Below are positions 34,701 to 43,383 of a DNA stretch of 64,000 nt, one piece after another (position 1 is the stretch's first letter; each line of letters begins with the position of its first letter). Both the position numbers and the translations under genes were made by a program. Origin of the DNA: Billgrantia antri. GTDB taxonomy: Bacteria; Pseudomonadota; Gammaproteobacteria; Pseudomonadales; Halomonadaceae. The stretch lies in the NCBI RefSeq assembly GCF_019430905.1, contig NZ_JAHYCA010000003.1, positions 62,001 through 126,000 of the forward strand, in the 5' to 3' direction. The notes beneath the pieces were generated by a model. The model saw only the letters and a list, made by a program, of their open reading frames with translations. It did not search any database and was not told the origin of the DNA.

Positions 34701-36203
34701 ATGGCGCAGACGTCCCGCAAGCTACTCGATACGTTCATCATCGGCGGCGGCATCAACGGTACCGGCATTGCCAATGACGCCGCCGGCCGTGGGTTGACGG
34801 TCGGCCTGTGCGAACAGGGCGATCTGGCCGGTGCCACCTCGTCGGCAAGCAGCAAGCTGATCCATGGCGGCCTGCGCTATCTCGAACATCATGAGTTCCG
34901 CCTCGTCGGTGAAGCCCTGCGCGAGCGTGAGGTCCTGTTGCGCAAGGCACCGCACATCATCTGGCCGCTGCGTTTCATCCTGCCGCATCGTTCTCATCTA
35001 CGCCCCGCCTGGATGATCCGCGCGGGACTGTTCCTTTACGACCATCTGGGCAAGCGCAAGACCCTGCCCGGCTCGCGCGGTGTTCGCTTCCCTGCCGACT
35101 CGCCGCTGAAACCGGAGATGATGCGCGGTTTCGAATATTCAGATTGCTGGGTCGATGATGCCCGACTCGTCGTGCTCAACGCCCTTCAGGCGCGCGAGAA
35201 GGGAGCTGAAATCCTGGTACGTACGCGCTGCACGAGGGCTCGGGAGGAGAACGGCACCTGGCGGATCGAGCTGGAAGACACCCGCAGCGGGGAGCGCTTC
35301 GAACGCCATGCACGAACCCTGGTCAATGCCGCAGGGCCTTGGGTCGAACAGGTGGTGCGCGAGCAGGTGGCGCGCCCTTCACGCTACTCCATTCGCATGA
35401 TTCAGGGCAGCCATCTCGTCGTACCGCGCCTCAACGCCGACGATCGCGCCTATATCCTGCAGAACAGCGATCGACGCATCGTCTTCGTACTACCCTACGA
35501 GGACGACTTCAGCCTGGTCGGTACCACTGACCACCGTTATCAGGGCGACCCGTCCCAGGCATCGATCAGCGCGGCGGAAACAGAGTACCTGCTCGGTGTC
35601 GTCAACCAGCATTTTCGGCGCCAGCTCGATCGCCGCGACGTCATTACGAGCTTCTCCGGCGTACGCCCGCTGTGCGACGACGAATCGGCCGACCCCTCGG
35701 CCATGACCCGCGACTACACCTTGGCCCTGGACCAAACCGGCGCTCCGCTCCTCTCGGTGTTCGGCGGCAAGATCACCACTTACCGCAAGCTGGCGGAAGC
35801 CGCACTGAGGCAGCTTGCTCCCGCCCTGCCCGACATGGGACCGAGCTGGACGGCCACGTCCGCCTTGCCTGGAGGCGACATCGAGGGTCAGGCCCCCTTC
35901 ATGGCGCAGCTGCTTAGCGACTATCCCTGGCTCGGTGAGTCACGCGCGCGCCGCTTCGCCCGTACCTATGGCAGCCTGTGCCTGCGTTTTCTCGGGGGCG
36001 CCGAGAAACCGGAGGATCTGGGAGCAGCGTTCGGTGCAGGCTTGACGGCAGCCGAGGTCGACTACCTCATCGAGCAAGAGTGGGCAATCGATGTCGAGGA
36101 TATCCTGTGGCGGCGAACCAAACTCGGCCTGCGACTCACGCCACGCCAGGTCGATGCCCTGAAGCAATATACCGAAAAGCACCGCCACGGACTGGCTGCA
36201 TGA
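34701..36203 (+). CDS. glpD: Aerobic glycerol-3-phosphate dehydrogenase
   Basis: FAD enzyme of 500 residues at the inner membrane that oxidises glycerol-3-phosphate to dihydroxyacetone phosphate and passes electrons to quinone. The FAD-binding motif is IIGGGINGTGIANDAAGRG. SSKLIHGGLRYLEHHEFRLV, RPLCDDESADPS and the C-terminal domain are typical. GGAG lies 10 nt before the ATG at 34701; an upstream in-frame ATG at 34623 is rejected. It completes the pathway begun by GlpK. Confidence 0.95.
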   Translation: MAQTSRKLLDTFIIGGGINGTGIANDAAGRGLTVGLCEQGDLAGATSSASSKLIHGGLRYLEHHEFRLVGEALREREVLLRKAPHIIWPLRFILPHRSHLRPAWMIRAGLFLYDHLGKRKTLPGSRGVRFPADSPLKPEMMRGFEYSDCWVDDARLVVLNALQAREKGAEILVRTRCTRAREENGTWRIELEDTRSGERFERHARTLVNAAGPWVEQVVREQVARPSRYSIRMIQGSHLVVPRLNADDRAYILQNSDRRIVFVLPYEDDFSLVGTTDHRYQGDPSQASISAAETEYLLGVVNQHFRRQLDRRDVITSFSGVRPLCDDESADPSAMTRDYTLALDQTGAPLLSVFGGKITTYRKLAEAALRQLAPALPDMGPSWTATSALPGGDIEGQAPFMAQLLSDYPWLGESRARRFARTYGSLCLRFLGGAEKPEDLGAAFGAGLTAAEVDYLIEQEWAIDVEDILWRRTKLGLRLTPRQVDALKQYTEKHRHGLAA

Positions 36204-36267
36204 GGCTCACATCGCTTAGGCTCGGAAGAGTAAATGCGCTTATCGCTTTGCCTTCAGGCAGGAGCCT

Positions 36268-37338
36268 ATGCCCTTTTATACAGCCGCGCTCACCGCGATG
36301 GTGGCCATGCTGGTCGCTGCCACGCTCGTCGCCAAGCTGCCGCTTCGCTGGTGGTGGATACGTGCTTGCGAATTCCCGCGCCTGCAGCTGGCTTTCGCCG
36401 CCTTGCTCACCGCTCTGCTCTGCCTACCTCTCGACCCGCCTTGGCGCTGGCCGTTGCTCGCCTCGAGCTTGCTCGTGGTAGTGCTTCAGGCGCGCTTCAT
36501 CCTGCCTTGGACACGACTCTGGCCTGTCCAGGTACAGGACGCCGAACCTGGCCAGCAGGAGCGCTGCATTACTCTGCTGGTCGCCAACGTGCTGACCCCC
36601 AATCGTCAGGCTGAGCGACTCACCGGGATCATCCAGCGACAAGACCCCGATGTCGTGCTGACCCTGGAGTCGGATGACTGGTGGCAGGAGCGACTCGATC
36701 AGGCACTAGAGGAGAAGTGGCCTCACAGCGTCAAGATTCCCCTCGACAACCTCTATGGCATGCACCTCTACTCTCGGCTGCCGTTGGTCGATACTCGTGT
36801 CGAATGGCTGATCCAGGATGACATCCCCTCGATCCATACCGACATCGTGCTCGCGAGTGGCGACAAGCTGACGCTGCACGCCCTGCATCCGCGCCCACCC
36901 GCACCCAACGAAAGTGAGGAATCGCTGTGGCGCGATGCCGAATTGCTACTGGTCGGCAAGGAGATCCATCGCCATCCCAAGCCCACCGTCGTCGCCGGGG
37001 ACCTCAACGACGTTGCCTGGTCGCGAACCACCCGCCTGTTCTGTCGTATCAGCGGTATGCTCGATCCCCGCCAGGGACGAGGTAGATACAGTACCTTCCA
37101 TGCCCGCTACCCGCTGCTACGCTGGCCGCTGGATCATATCTTCACCAGCGAGCACTTCACCTTGAAGAGACTCGAGCGCCTGCCCGCCTTTGGCTCGGAC
37201 CACTTTCCGATCCTGGCCACACTATGCTTTCGCCCGTCTCGCAGCGACGAGCACGACAATCCCGAGGCCGACGGCGACGAGCGCGCCTGGGCACGCAAGA
37301 CGATTCGCGAGGCCCGTTCCCGGGAGCAGGAATCGTGA
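36268..37338 (+). CDS. Membrane protein with endonuclease/exonuclease/phosphatase domain
   Basis: Protein of 356 residues. Two or three hydrophobic helices occupy residues 1-80, and a cytoplasmic or periplasmic EEP domain follows. Metal and catalytic motifs are seen in LVANVLTPNRQ, LTLESDDWW, VVAGDLNDVAWS, WPLDHIF and FGSDHFPIL. Proteins with this layout hydrolyse phosphodiesters in lipids or nucleic acids, but the substrate is unknown. A charged tail ends the protein. It follows glpD after 64 nt and is convergent with fumC. A link to glycerol-phosphate metabolism is only positional. Confidence 0.75.
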   Translation: MPFYTAALTAMVAMLVAATLVAKLPLRWWWIRACEFPRLQLAFAALLTALLCLPLDPPWRWPLLASSLLVVVLQARFILPWTRLWPVQVQDAEPGQQERCITLLVANVLTPNRQAERLTGIIQRQDPDVVLTLESDDWWQERLDQALEEKWPHSVKIPLDNLYGMHLYSRLPLVDTRVEWLIQDDIPSIHTDIVLASGDKLTLHALHPRPPAPNESEESLWRDAELLLVGKEIHRHPKPTVVAGDLNDVAWSRTTRLFCRISGMLDPRQGRGRYSTFHARYPLLRWPLDHIFTSEHFTLKRLERLPAFGSDHFPILATLCFRPSRSDEHDNPEADGDERAWARKTIREARSREQES

Positions 37339-37347
37339 GACCGCGCC

Positions 37348-38727
37348 TTACTCCGGTATGCCCCCAGAGGTCAACTGTGCCGGGTCGAGCAGGCGCTCGA
37401 GTTCCTCGCGACTCAAGTCGGTCTGCTCCTCGGCCACCTCGATGATCGGTCGCCCGGCCTGGTAGGCCTGCTTGGCAATGGCTGCCGCCGCATCGTAGCC
37501 GATCACGCCGTTCAGCGCCGTTACCAGAATGGGGTTGCGCGCCAGCGGCTCGGCAAGCCTGTCCTCCCGTACCCGGAAAGTGGCAATGGCCCGCTCGCCT
37601 AGCAATCGCGCGGTATTGGTCATCAACGTGATCGAGGTCAGCAAGTTGTTGGCAATCAGCGGCAACATCACGTTGAGCTGGAAGTTGCCGCTCTGCCCCG
37701 CCACCGTGACCGCCGCGTCCAGGCCGATCACTTGCGCAGCGGCCTGCGCGGCCGATTCGGGAATCACCGGATTGACCTTGCCCGGCATGATAGAGCTGCC
37801 GGGCTGCAGCGCCTCGAGTTCGATCTCGCCCAGCCCGGCCAGGGGGCCGGAATTCATCCAGCGTAGATCATTGGCGATCTTCATGATCGCGCAGGCCAAC
37901 CCCTTGAGCTGTCCCGACAGCTCCACGGCGGCGTCTTGCGCCCCCAGGCTGGCGAAAAAGCTATCATTGGGGCTCAGTGCCAGACCGGTTTGAGTACTGA
38001 GCTCGTTTGCCATTCGCTCCGCAAATTCAGGGTGCGCATTGATACCGGTACCTACCGCTGTTCCTCCCTGGGCCAGCCGCGAGATCCTGAGCATGGCGCT
38101 GTCGATTCGCTCGATGGCCTGGCCGATCTGGCTCGACCACCCTCCCAGTTCCTGCCCCATTCGCAACGGCATGGCATCCATGAGGTGGGTACGCCCGGTC
38201 TTGACCACCCTGTCCAGCTCCAGCGCCCGCTCGTCGATCGTGGCACGCAGCTGCACCAGTGCAGGGCGCAACCGTGCGGTAACTTCCAATGCCGCCGACA
38301 GATGGATGGCGGTGGGAATCACGTCGTTGCTCGACTGGCCCATATTGACGTGATCGTTGGGGCCGACCTTCAGTTCGTCACGACTGGCCAGATGAGCGAT
38401 GACTTCATTGACGTTCATATTGCTCGAGGTGCCAGAGCCGGTCTGGAACACGTCCACGGGAAACTGGTCGTCGTGCTTGCCGTCGACGATCTCTTGCGCG
38501 GCCGCCATGATGGCCTCGGCTCGCTCGCCACACAGTAGCCCCAGGTCGTGATTCACCTTGGCCGCGGCCAGCTTGATCCGGGCGATGGCGTGGATGAATG
38601 CCGCCGGCATCGACTGGCCTGAAACCGGAAAGTTCTCCACGGCTCGCTGGGTCTGCGCCCCATAGAGCGCCGATGTCGGCACTCGTAGCTCGCCCATGCT
38701 GTCACGCTCGATACGATGTTCGCTCAT
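37348..38727 (-). CDS. fumC: Class II fumarate hydratase
   Basis: Iron-free fumarase of 459 residues, interconverting fumarate and malate in the citric acid cycle. The signature GSSIMPGKVNPVIPESAAQ is present, along with TGSGTSSNMNVNEV and KTGRTHLMDAMPLRMGQE. GAGGGAATGAC precedes the ATG. Being oxygen-stable, it fits aerobic or oxidative-stress conditions. It converges on the EEP-domain gene with only 9 bp between stops. Confidence 0.95.
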   Translation of the reverse strand: MSEHRIERDSMGELRVPTSALYGAQTQRAVENFPVSGQSMPAAFIHAIARIKLAAAKVNHDLGLLCGERAEAIMAAAQEIVDGKHDDQFPVDVFQTGSGTSSNMNVNEVIAHLASRDELKVGPNDHVNMGQSSNDVIPTAIHLSAALEVTARLRPALVQLRATIDERALELDRVVKTGRTHLMDAMPLRMGQELGGWSSQIGQAIERIDSAMLRISRLAQGGTAVGTGINAHPEFAERMANELSTQTGLALSPNDSFFASLGAQDAAVELSGQLKGLACAIMKIANDLRWMNSGPLAGLGEIELEALQPGSSIMPGKVNPVIPESAAQAAAQVIGLDAAVTVAGQSGNFQLNVMLPLIANNLLTSITLMTNTARLLGERAIATFRVREDRLAEPLARNPILVTALNGVIGYDAAAAIAKQAYQAGRPIIEVAEEQTDLSREELERLLDPAQLTSGGIPE

Positions 38728-38994
38728 GTCATTCCCTCGCTTGTCGTTCCTACTCCCACCATGATGCCGGGACTGGCCACATGCAAGGCAAACGGCAGCT
38801 ACGCCACCCAGTTCACTCCCGGTTGTTGCACAGGGCGACAGTTATCAAGGCCCTACCCAGATCGTCGCGCTAACCGCCTTCTTTGTGACAGTTATCGTTG
38901 TTTCGCTCACCGCTCCATCTCTAAGATAACTTCGCCAAACGAAGGAAAGGCAACCTCACTCGTAAACATTAAAAAATAAAGGTATATCAACGAT

Positions 38995-39489
38995 ATGCTG
39001 AACAAGACCGCTTCCTTACTGCTGATTCCTCAGGAGCAATTGACGCTCGCCAATGCCCATGAAAGCGCGGAACTCAATCGCTACCGCCGGCTGGCCCTCA
39101 GCTTCCTGCCCCAGGCCCCCCAGGTAAGTCGGCTGATGGCAAGCCTGGGTCTGCAATGCGAAAAGCGGATGGACACCTTGCGCCGTATCGCGGTTCGGCT
39201 GGAACTCGAAGCCTGTGTCGACGCGCCGCCCATGGACTCACCCAGCTTCGAGCTGACTCACCGTCACATGTTCGTGGCAGACGACGGCATGGCTGGCCAG
39301 TTGCTCGATCAGGCCATTTTCGCGGCGGTGGAGTCGAAGCGTTTCTTCACCTGGCTGCTCGAAACGAATGCCACGCCGGAGCTGCACCAGGCCTTCATCG
39401 ATTTCGTCACGGAAAAGGAAGCCGAGTCTCGCGTGCTGCTCGAGTTCCGCGAGCACCAGTGGGCGCCCATCGCCTTGCGTCACGCCTGA
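38995..39489 (+). CDS. Helical protein of unknown function, possibly ferritin-like
   Basis: Protein of 164 residues that I do not recognise firmly. It is predicted all-helical, with ELNRYRRLALSFLP near the start, LMASLGLQCEKRMDTLRRIA, and a last pair of helices containing AIFAAVESKRFFTWLLE and FVTEKEAESRVLLEFREHQW. The spacing of glutamates in four helices recalls rubrerythrin/ferritin-like proteins, but a full EXXH set is not seen. The ribosome-binding site (AAGG, about 12 nt upstream) is weak. It converges on the FNR-type regulator with 10 bp between stops. The 38728-38994 gap before it shows only an AT-rich stretch near 38965-38990. Confidence 0.55.
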   Translation: MLNKTASLLLIPQEQLTLANAHESAELNRYRRLALSFLPQAPQVSRLMASLGLQCEKRMDTLRRIAVRLELEACVDAPPMDSPSFELTHRHMFVADDGMAGQLLDQAIFAAVESKRFFTWLLETNATPELHQAFIDFVTEKEAESRVLLEFREHQWAPIALRHA

Positions 39490-39499
39490 GACAGAGACT

Positions 39500-40249
39500 T
39501 CATGCCCTCTTCTGCCGCCTGCCGGTAGAAGAGGCCAGCCGCTCCAAGCCGACGATGTCGAGCAGATGATAATCGCGTCCGCTCACATACAGCAGCTGCT
39601 GAGCCTGATAGGCAGCCAGCGTCCTCCCCACTGTCTCGTGAGTCAGCCCCAGGTAGCTGCCGATATCGGCACGCGACAACGCCAGACGAAAGTGGCGCGC
39701 CGAGAATCCGCGACGACGGAAGGAGTCGGCGATGCCGAGCAGGAAATACGCCAGACGGGCCTCTGCCGTGCGGGACAGCAATTGATGCAGGCGAACTCGC
39801 TCCTCCTGCATCGTCTTGCTGATGTTGCGCTGCAAATGGTGGCGCAGAATGGGCAAGCGGGAGCTCAACTCATCCAAGTACTGGAAAGGAAGGCGGCAGA
39901 GAGAGGACGTTTCCAAAGCAATGATCGTTCCGGGGTAGTAGCCAGGGCCGATGGCATCGAATCCGATCATGTCGCCAGGCAAGTACAATGCGGTCACCAA
40001 CATCTCGCTGCGGGCATCTGTGGTGAGCTGCTTGAGACTGCCGGTGCGCACGACAAATAGATGTCGAAAGACGGCTTTCTGCTCGATCAGCGACTCCCGC
40101 TTCTCCAGCCTGACGGGAGTATCGACGATACGACCAAGGGCTCCGGCTTGGTCAGGTGAAAGGTCGGGGGGCAGGCACAGAGCCTTCAGATAGCACGACA
40201 GGCATTGGGAAACCGTTGATTCACCAACCTCTTTCCCTGGATTCGACAT
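39500..40249 (-). CDS. FNR/ANR-type oxygen-sensing regulator
   Basis: CRP-family regulator of 249 residues. The four iron-sulfur ligands of FNR are present: C16, C19 and C25 in CLSCYLKALC, plus C118 in ETSSLCRLPF. A cyclic-nucleotide-like barrel and a dimer helix lead to the DNA-binding domain (LSRADIGSYLGLTHETVGRTL). The recognition helix reads E205-T-V-G208-R209. FNR has serine where this protein has glycine, while CRP has glycine, so the target site may not be a standard FNR box. Start 40249 is preferred over 40276. It probably switches genes on when oxygen falls. Confidence 0.87.
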   Translation of the reverse strand: MSNPGKEVGESTVSQCLSCYLKALCLPPDLSPDQAGALGRIVDTPVRLEKRESLIEQKAVFRHLFVVRTGSLKQLTTDARSEMLVTALYLPGDMIGFDAIGPGYYPGTIIALETSSLCRLPFQYLDELSSRLPILRHHLQRNISKTMQEERVRLHQLLSRTAEARLAYFLLGIADSFRRRGFSARHFRLALSRADIGSYLGLTHETVGRTLAAYQAQQLLYVSGRDYHLLDIVGLERLASSTGRRQKRA

Positions 40250-40321
40250 GGCGCTGCCCTCTTCCTGGACACACAAGCTTCAGTATAGAAGCGCCTGTCT
40301 TGACCGCAGTTTGAGTTGCCT

Positions 40322-40368
40322 CATGCCAACGATGGAGCAAGGCGAACGGCAGCTCCAGCGTTGGCATG
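40322..40368. repeat. Long imperfect hairpin before the diguanylate cyclase gene
   Basis: CATGCCAACG (40322-40331) pairs with CGTTGGCATG (40359-40368). After one A-G mismatch TGGAGC (40333-40338) pairs with GCTCCA (40352-40357). No T-run follows. It may be an operator or an mRNA structure in the leader. Confidence 0.7.
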
Positions 40369-40479
40369 AACAAATTCATGCTGCACGAAGAAATGCGCCG
40401 TCCTAGTGTTAATGCTGCGATGCCGCAGGCTCAGCGTCACCTCTGGGACAAGAGGAACGCCACTGAAGGGAACCCAGCC

Positions 40480-41481
40480 ATGCACCAGACATCCTGGATG
40501 ACGTCGACCATCCTCAACCGGCTCAGTGCCAACGCCGGCATGCTGCTGGTACGCAGTTTATGGGACTATTGTCCGGAACACATGTTCATCGTTCGCGTCG
40601 AAGGCCCCGCCGATTTCGTCATCGAGGCCATGAACCCGACGCGTCAGGCCATGCTCGGCGATGAAGCCACGTACACCGGCAAGCGCATCGAGCAGTTACT
40701 GCCCCCACCCTTGTGCCATGGGGTAATTGCCAATTTGCACCGCTGCGTCGAGTGTGCCAGCCCGATTCGCTACGAGGAGAAAGGCGGCTATCTCGACCGT
40801 GACGGTATTTGCCAGCAAGGGCATTGGCAGACCCTGCTGGTGCCGATTACCAACCAGGAAGGCGCCGTCACCCACCTGTTCGGCGTGTCCCGCGACATGT
40901 CGCTGCTCCCCGAACAGCCTGTCGGCGCTTACTCCGAAAGCAAGGAGTTCGAACGGCGGGTACACGAACGCACAGCGGAACTTGTCGCCGCCAACGAACA
41001 TCTGACGCACTTGGCGACACATGACGCCCTCACCGATATCTACAATCGCCGCTACCTGCTGGAACTGGCCGAGCTGGAGCTTCGCCGCGCCTCGCGCTAC
41101 GAGCAGCCGCTTTGCCTGATGATGCTCGATATCGATCATTTCAAGAAAATCAATGATATCGAGGGTCACCTCGCGGGCGACGAAGCCCTGCGCCGTGTTG
41201 CCCGTACGATACTGGCCACCGTCAGGGAGTGCGACTTGGTAGGCCGTTATGGCGGCGACGAGTTTCTCATCCTGATGCCTGAAACCACGGCCACCGGAGC
41301 ACGCGAGATCGCCGAGCGCCTGCGGCGGACGATGACCCAGACAACACCACTCACGATCAGCATCGGGATCGCCAGCCTGGAGCCTTCCGACCATTTCGTC
41401 GTCGACCTGATTCATCGCGCCGACACCATGCTGCTGCAGGCCAAGCGCAACGGCCGCAATCGCATCGAATGCGCTGCTTGA
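40480..41481 (+). CDS. PAS-GGDEF diguanylate cyclase
   Basis: Protein of about 333 residues. A PAS-like sensor (near residues 25-140, from YCPEHMFIVRVEGPADFVIEAM to VTHLFGVSRDM) is linked through a short coiled coil to a GGDEF domain. The active site RYGGDEFLILMP is intact, and the inhibitory site RECD lies five residues before it, so it should make cyclic-di-GMP with product feedback. No membrane segment is seen, so it is cytosolic. ATG 40480 has GAAGGG 9 nt upstream. An in-frame ATG at 40366 would start inside the long hairpin and lacks a ribosome-binding site. Confidence 0.85.
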   Translation: MHQTSWMTSTILNRLSANAGMLLVRSLWDYCPEHMFIVRVEGPADFVIEAMNPTRQAMLGDEATYTGKRIEQLLPPPLCHGVIANLHRCVECASPIRYEEKGGYLDRDGICQQGHWQTLLVPITNQEGAVTHLFGVSRDMSLLPEQPVGAYSESKEFERRVHERTAELVAANEHLTHLATHDALTDIYNRRYLLELAELELRRASRYEQPLCLMMLDIDHFKKINDIEGHLAGDEALRRVARTILATVRECDLVGRYGGDEFLILMPETTATGAREIAERLRRTMTQTTPLTISIGIASLEPSDHFVVDLIHRADTMLLQAKRNGRNRIECAA

Positions 41482-41513
41482 CAAGAAGCGACACAGGCTT
41501 ACCGAATCTAATA

Positions 41514-41547
41514 TTGCAGTGCAAAAGCATCTTTGCTATGTTGCAAC
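41514..41547 (+). promoter_or_regulatory. TTGCA palindromes upstream of the phasin gene
   Basis: TTGCA-G-TGCAA (41514-41524) and GTTGCAAC (41540-41547) lie 56-90 nt before the phasin start. TGC-rich palindromes of this kind are bound by the PHB-responsive repressor PhaR in other proteobacteria, so autoregulated granule control is plausible. Confidence 0.45.
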
Positions 41548-41602
41548 GCAGCAGGACGGATACCCGTTCGTCACCTATCGCGACCCTGGAGGTTCACAGG
41601 AC

Positions 41603-41983
41603 ATGATGAAGACATTCAGCTTCGATACCAAACCGTTCGAAGCCATGCTTCTCGGCCCGGCCCGCGCCTATGCCGCTCTCAGTATTGACTACACCGAGAA
41701 GCTCGTCGCCACTCAGTTGGATACCGCTAAGGCGTATACCGACACCGGCCTTGCCCAGGCCCGTGTACTTCTCGACGTGCGCGATGCCGATGGCCTGCGT
41801 AACTACATCGAGGGTCAGCAGCAATTCGCCAAGAACATGGCCGAGCGAATCAAGGGTGATGCCGAGAAGGTCGTCTCTCTGAATCAGGATTTCATGCAGC
41901 AGAGCCAGAAGCTCGCCGAAAGCAGCTTGAAGCAGGCTCAGCAGGCTCAGCAGGCCTCCACCGGGCAGGCCGACAAGGCGTAA
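41603..41983 (+). CDS. Phasin (PHA granule-associated protein)
   Basis: Helical, amphipathic protein of 126 residues resembling phasins that coat polyhydroxyalkanoate granules. It begins MMKTFSFDTKPFEAMLLGPARAY, has a mid-section like DARDADGLRNYIEGQQQFAKNMAERIKGDAEK (here VRDADGL), and ends in a Gln/Ala-rich tail (QAQQAQQASTGQADKA). GGAGG lies 10 nt upstream. The PHA synthase genes are not in this window. A strong terminator follows. Confidence 0.82.
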   Translation: MMKTFSFDTKPFEAMLLGPARAYAALSIDYTEKLVATQLDTAKAYTDTGLAQARVLLDVRDADGLRNYIEGQQQFAKNMAERIKGDAEKVVSLNQDFMQQSQKLAESSLKQAQQAQQASTGQADKA

Positions 41984-42007
41984 CGCAACCTCGCCTCATC
42001 GTCTCGT

Positions 42008-42040
42008 AAGGCCCGTCGAACTTGCTTCGACGGGCCTTTT
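42008..42040 (+). terminator. Intrinsic terminator after the phasin gene
   Basis: A 13-bp perfect stem (AAGGCCCGTCGAA with TTCGACGGGCCTT) and 5-nt loop followed by T residues, 24 nt past the stop. Confidence 0.9.
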
Positions 42041-42120
42041 CCTTGTCTCCGAACTGTGACCAGCCAGCGCTCTTCGTTTATGCTCGAGGCACATGAGCAT
42101 GGCCGCGAGGAAGCGATCGA

Positions 42121-42675
42121 ATGAAAGCCTGGATTCCCCTGGTGCTGCTGAGCCTGTTGCTGGCCGGCTGTCAGATGATGGAGCCGGGGCCGCCCCCGGA
42201 GCGTATCGAAGTCATCGAGATCGGCGAGCCACAACGTCCCGATGCCGAGCAGCCCGACGAGCGGCGCACCGCTCCTGCAGCACCCCGCATACCCCGCCAG
42301 GTGGCATTTCCCGCCGAAGAATATGCTGCACTGCCCAAGACGGGCAGCGCCATCCTGTCCGGTCGCCTCAGTCTCAATGGCAGGCCGGGTGCCGGGGAGA
42401 CCATTGCCGTGGCTCCCGTTACCACCTACTCGGCAGAAGCCGCCGAGCAAGCACTCGCTGGGAGAGCAGTCGAGCCTGCCGATCCTCGCGCGCGCGAGTA
42501 CACCCACACGACACGCACCGATGGCAACGGCAACTTTACGCTGCGGGGCCTTCCGCCCGGCGAGTTCTACGTTTCGGGCAGCGTGGTGAATCCCGCCAAC
42601 GGGCAGCGTCAGGTCATTCTGCGCCAGGTATCGTTGCGCAACGGCCAGCGCCTCGAGGTCAACCTGAACCGCTGA
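42121..42675 (+). CDS. Lipoprotein with carboxypeptidase-regulatory-like domain
   Basis: Exported lipoprotein of 184 residues. The signal peptide ends in the lipobox LLAG-C near residue 17. A Pro/Glu-rich stretch follows, and the C-terminal half forms an Ig-like carboxypeptidase-regulatory fold, with TRTDGNGNFTLRGLPPGEFYVSG the clearest part. Such domains are surface or adhesion modules. The function is unknown. It is convergent with hda, with 6 bp between the stops. Confidence 0.75.
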   Translation: MKAWIPLVLLSLLLAGCQMMEPGPPPERIEVIEIGEPQRPDAEQPDERRTAPAAPRIPRQVAFPAEEYAALPKTGSAILSGRLSLNGRPGAGETIAVAPVTTYSAEAAEQALAGRAVEPADPRAREYTHTTRTDGNGNFTLRGLPPGEFYVSGSVVNPANGQRQVILRQVSLRNGQRLEVNLNR

Positions 42676-42681
42676 ACCACG

Positions 42682-43383
42682 CTACCAGCCCAGCGCCTGC
42701 TTGACGAAGGGAATGGTCAGCTTGCGCTGGGCGGAAAGCGATGCGCGGTCGAGTACCGCCAACGCTTCGAACAGCTCGTCGAGACGACGTGGGCCACGAT
42801 GCAGGATGTAACGCGCCACCTCATCGGGCAGCTGCATCCCACGAACCCGGGCACGAAGCTGCAAGGCCTGTAACCGCTCACCATCGTCGAGCCGCTGCAG
42901 ATGAAAGGTCACGCCCCAGGTCAGGCGCGAGGCCAGATCCGGCAACTTTACCGGCAGCTGGCGAGGTGCCACGGCTCCAGCCACCAGCAGCCGCTTGCCG
43001 GCATCGCGCAGCCGGTTGAAGGCATGAAAGAGCCCCTCTTCCCAGCGCCGTCGTCCCACGACACTGTCCACGTCATCGATGGCCACCAAGTCGAGCCGTT
43101 CGGCGTCCTCGAGCATCAAGGGCGGGAAGTGCCCCAGGTCCCGAAGCGGCAGATAGAGGGCTCGCAGGTCACGATCCGAGGCAGCGTGGCAGGCCGCCTG
43201 CAGCAAGTGGCTGCGACCGCTGCCGGAAGCCCCCCACACATAGAGGAACGGCTCGCCGTCATCGTCGAACTGACGTGCGAGGTGGTCCACCAGGCTGGCA
43301 TTCGCTGCCGGCAGGAAGTTGTCGAAAGTCGCATCGTCGCGCAGCCCCACCCCCAGTGGCAGCTGCGCAGGCGCTCGGCTCAT
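42682..43383 (-). CDS. hda: DnaA regulatory inactivator Hda
   Basis: AAA+ protein of 233 residues that, with the beta clamp, triggers ATP hydrolysis by DnaA and prevents re-initiation. The N-terminal clamp-binding motif is QLPLGV (residues 7-12). The P-loop region is VWGASGSGRSHLLQAA, Walker B is LVAIDDVDSV, and the sensor/arginine region is intact. It overlaps the stop of the AI-2E permease gene (ATGA), so the two are coupled. Confidence 0.92.
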   Translation of the reverse strand: MSRAPAQLPLGVGLRDDATFDNFLPAANASLVDHLARQFDDDGEPFLYVWGASGSGRSHLLQAACHAASDRDLRALYLPLRDLGHFPPLMLEDAERLDLVAIDDVDSVVGRRRWEEGLFHAFNRLRDAGKRLLVAGAVAPRQLPVKLPDLASRLTWGVTFHLQRLDDGERLQALQLRARVRGMQLPDEVARYILHRGPRRLDELFEALAVLDRASLSAQRKLTIPFVKQALGW

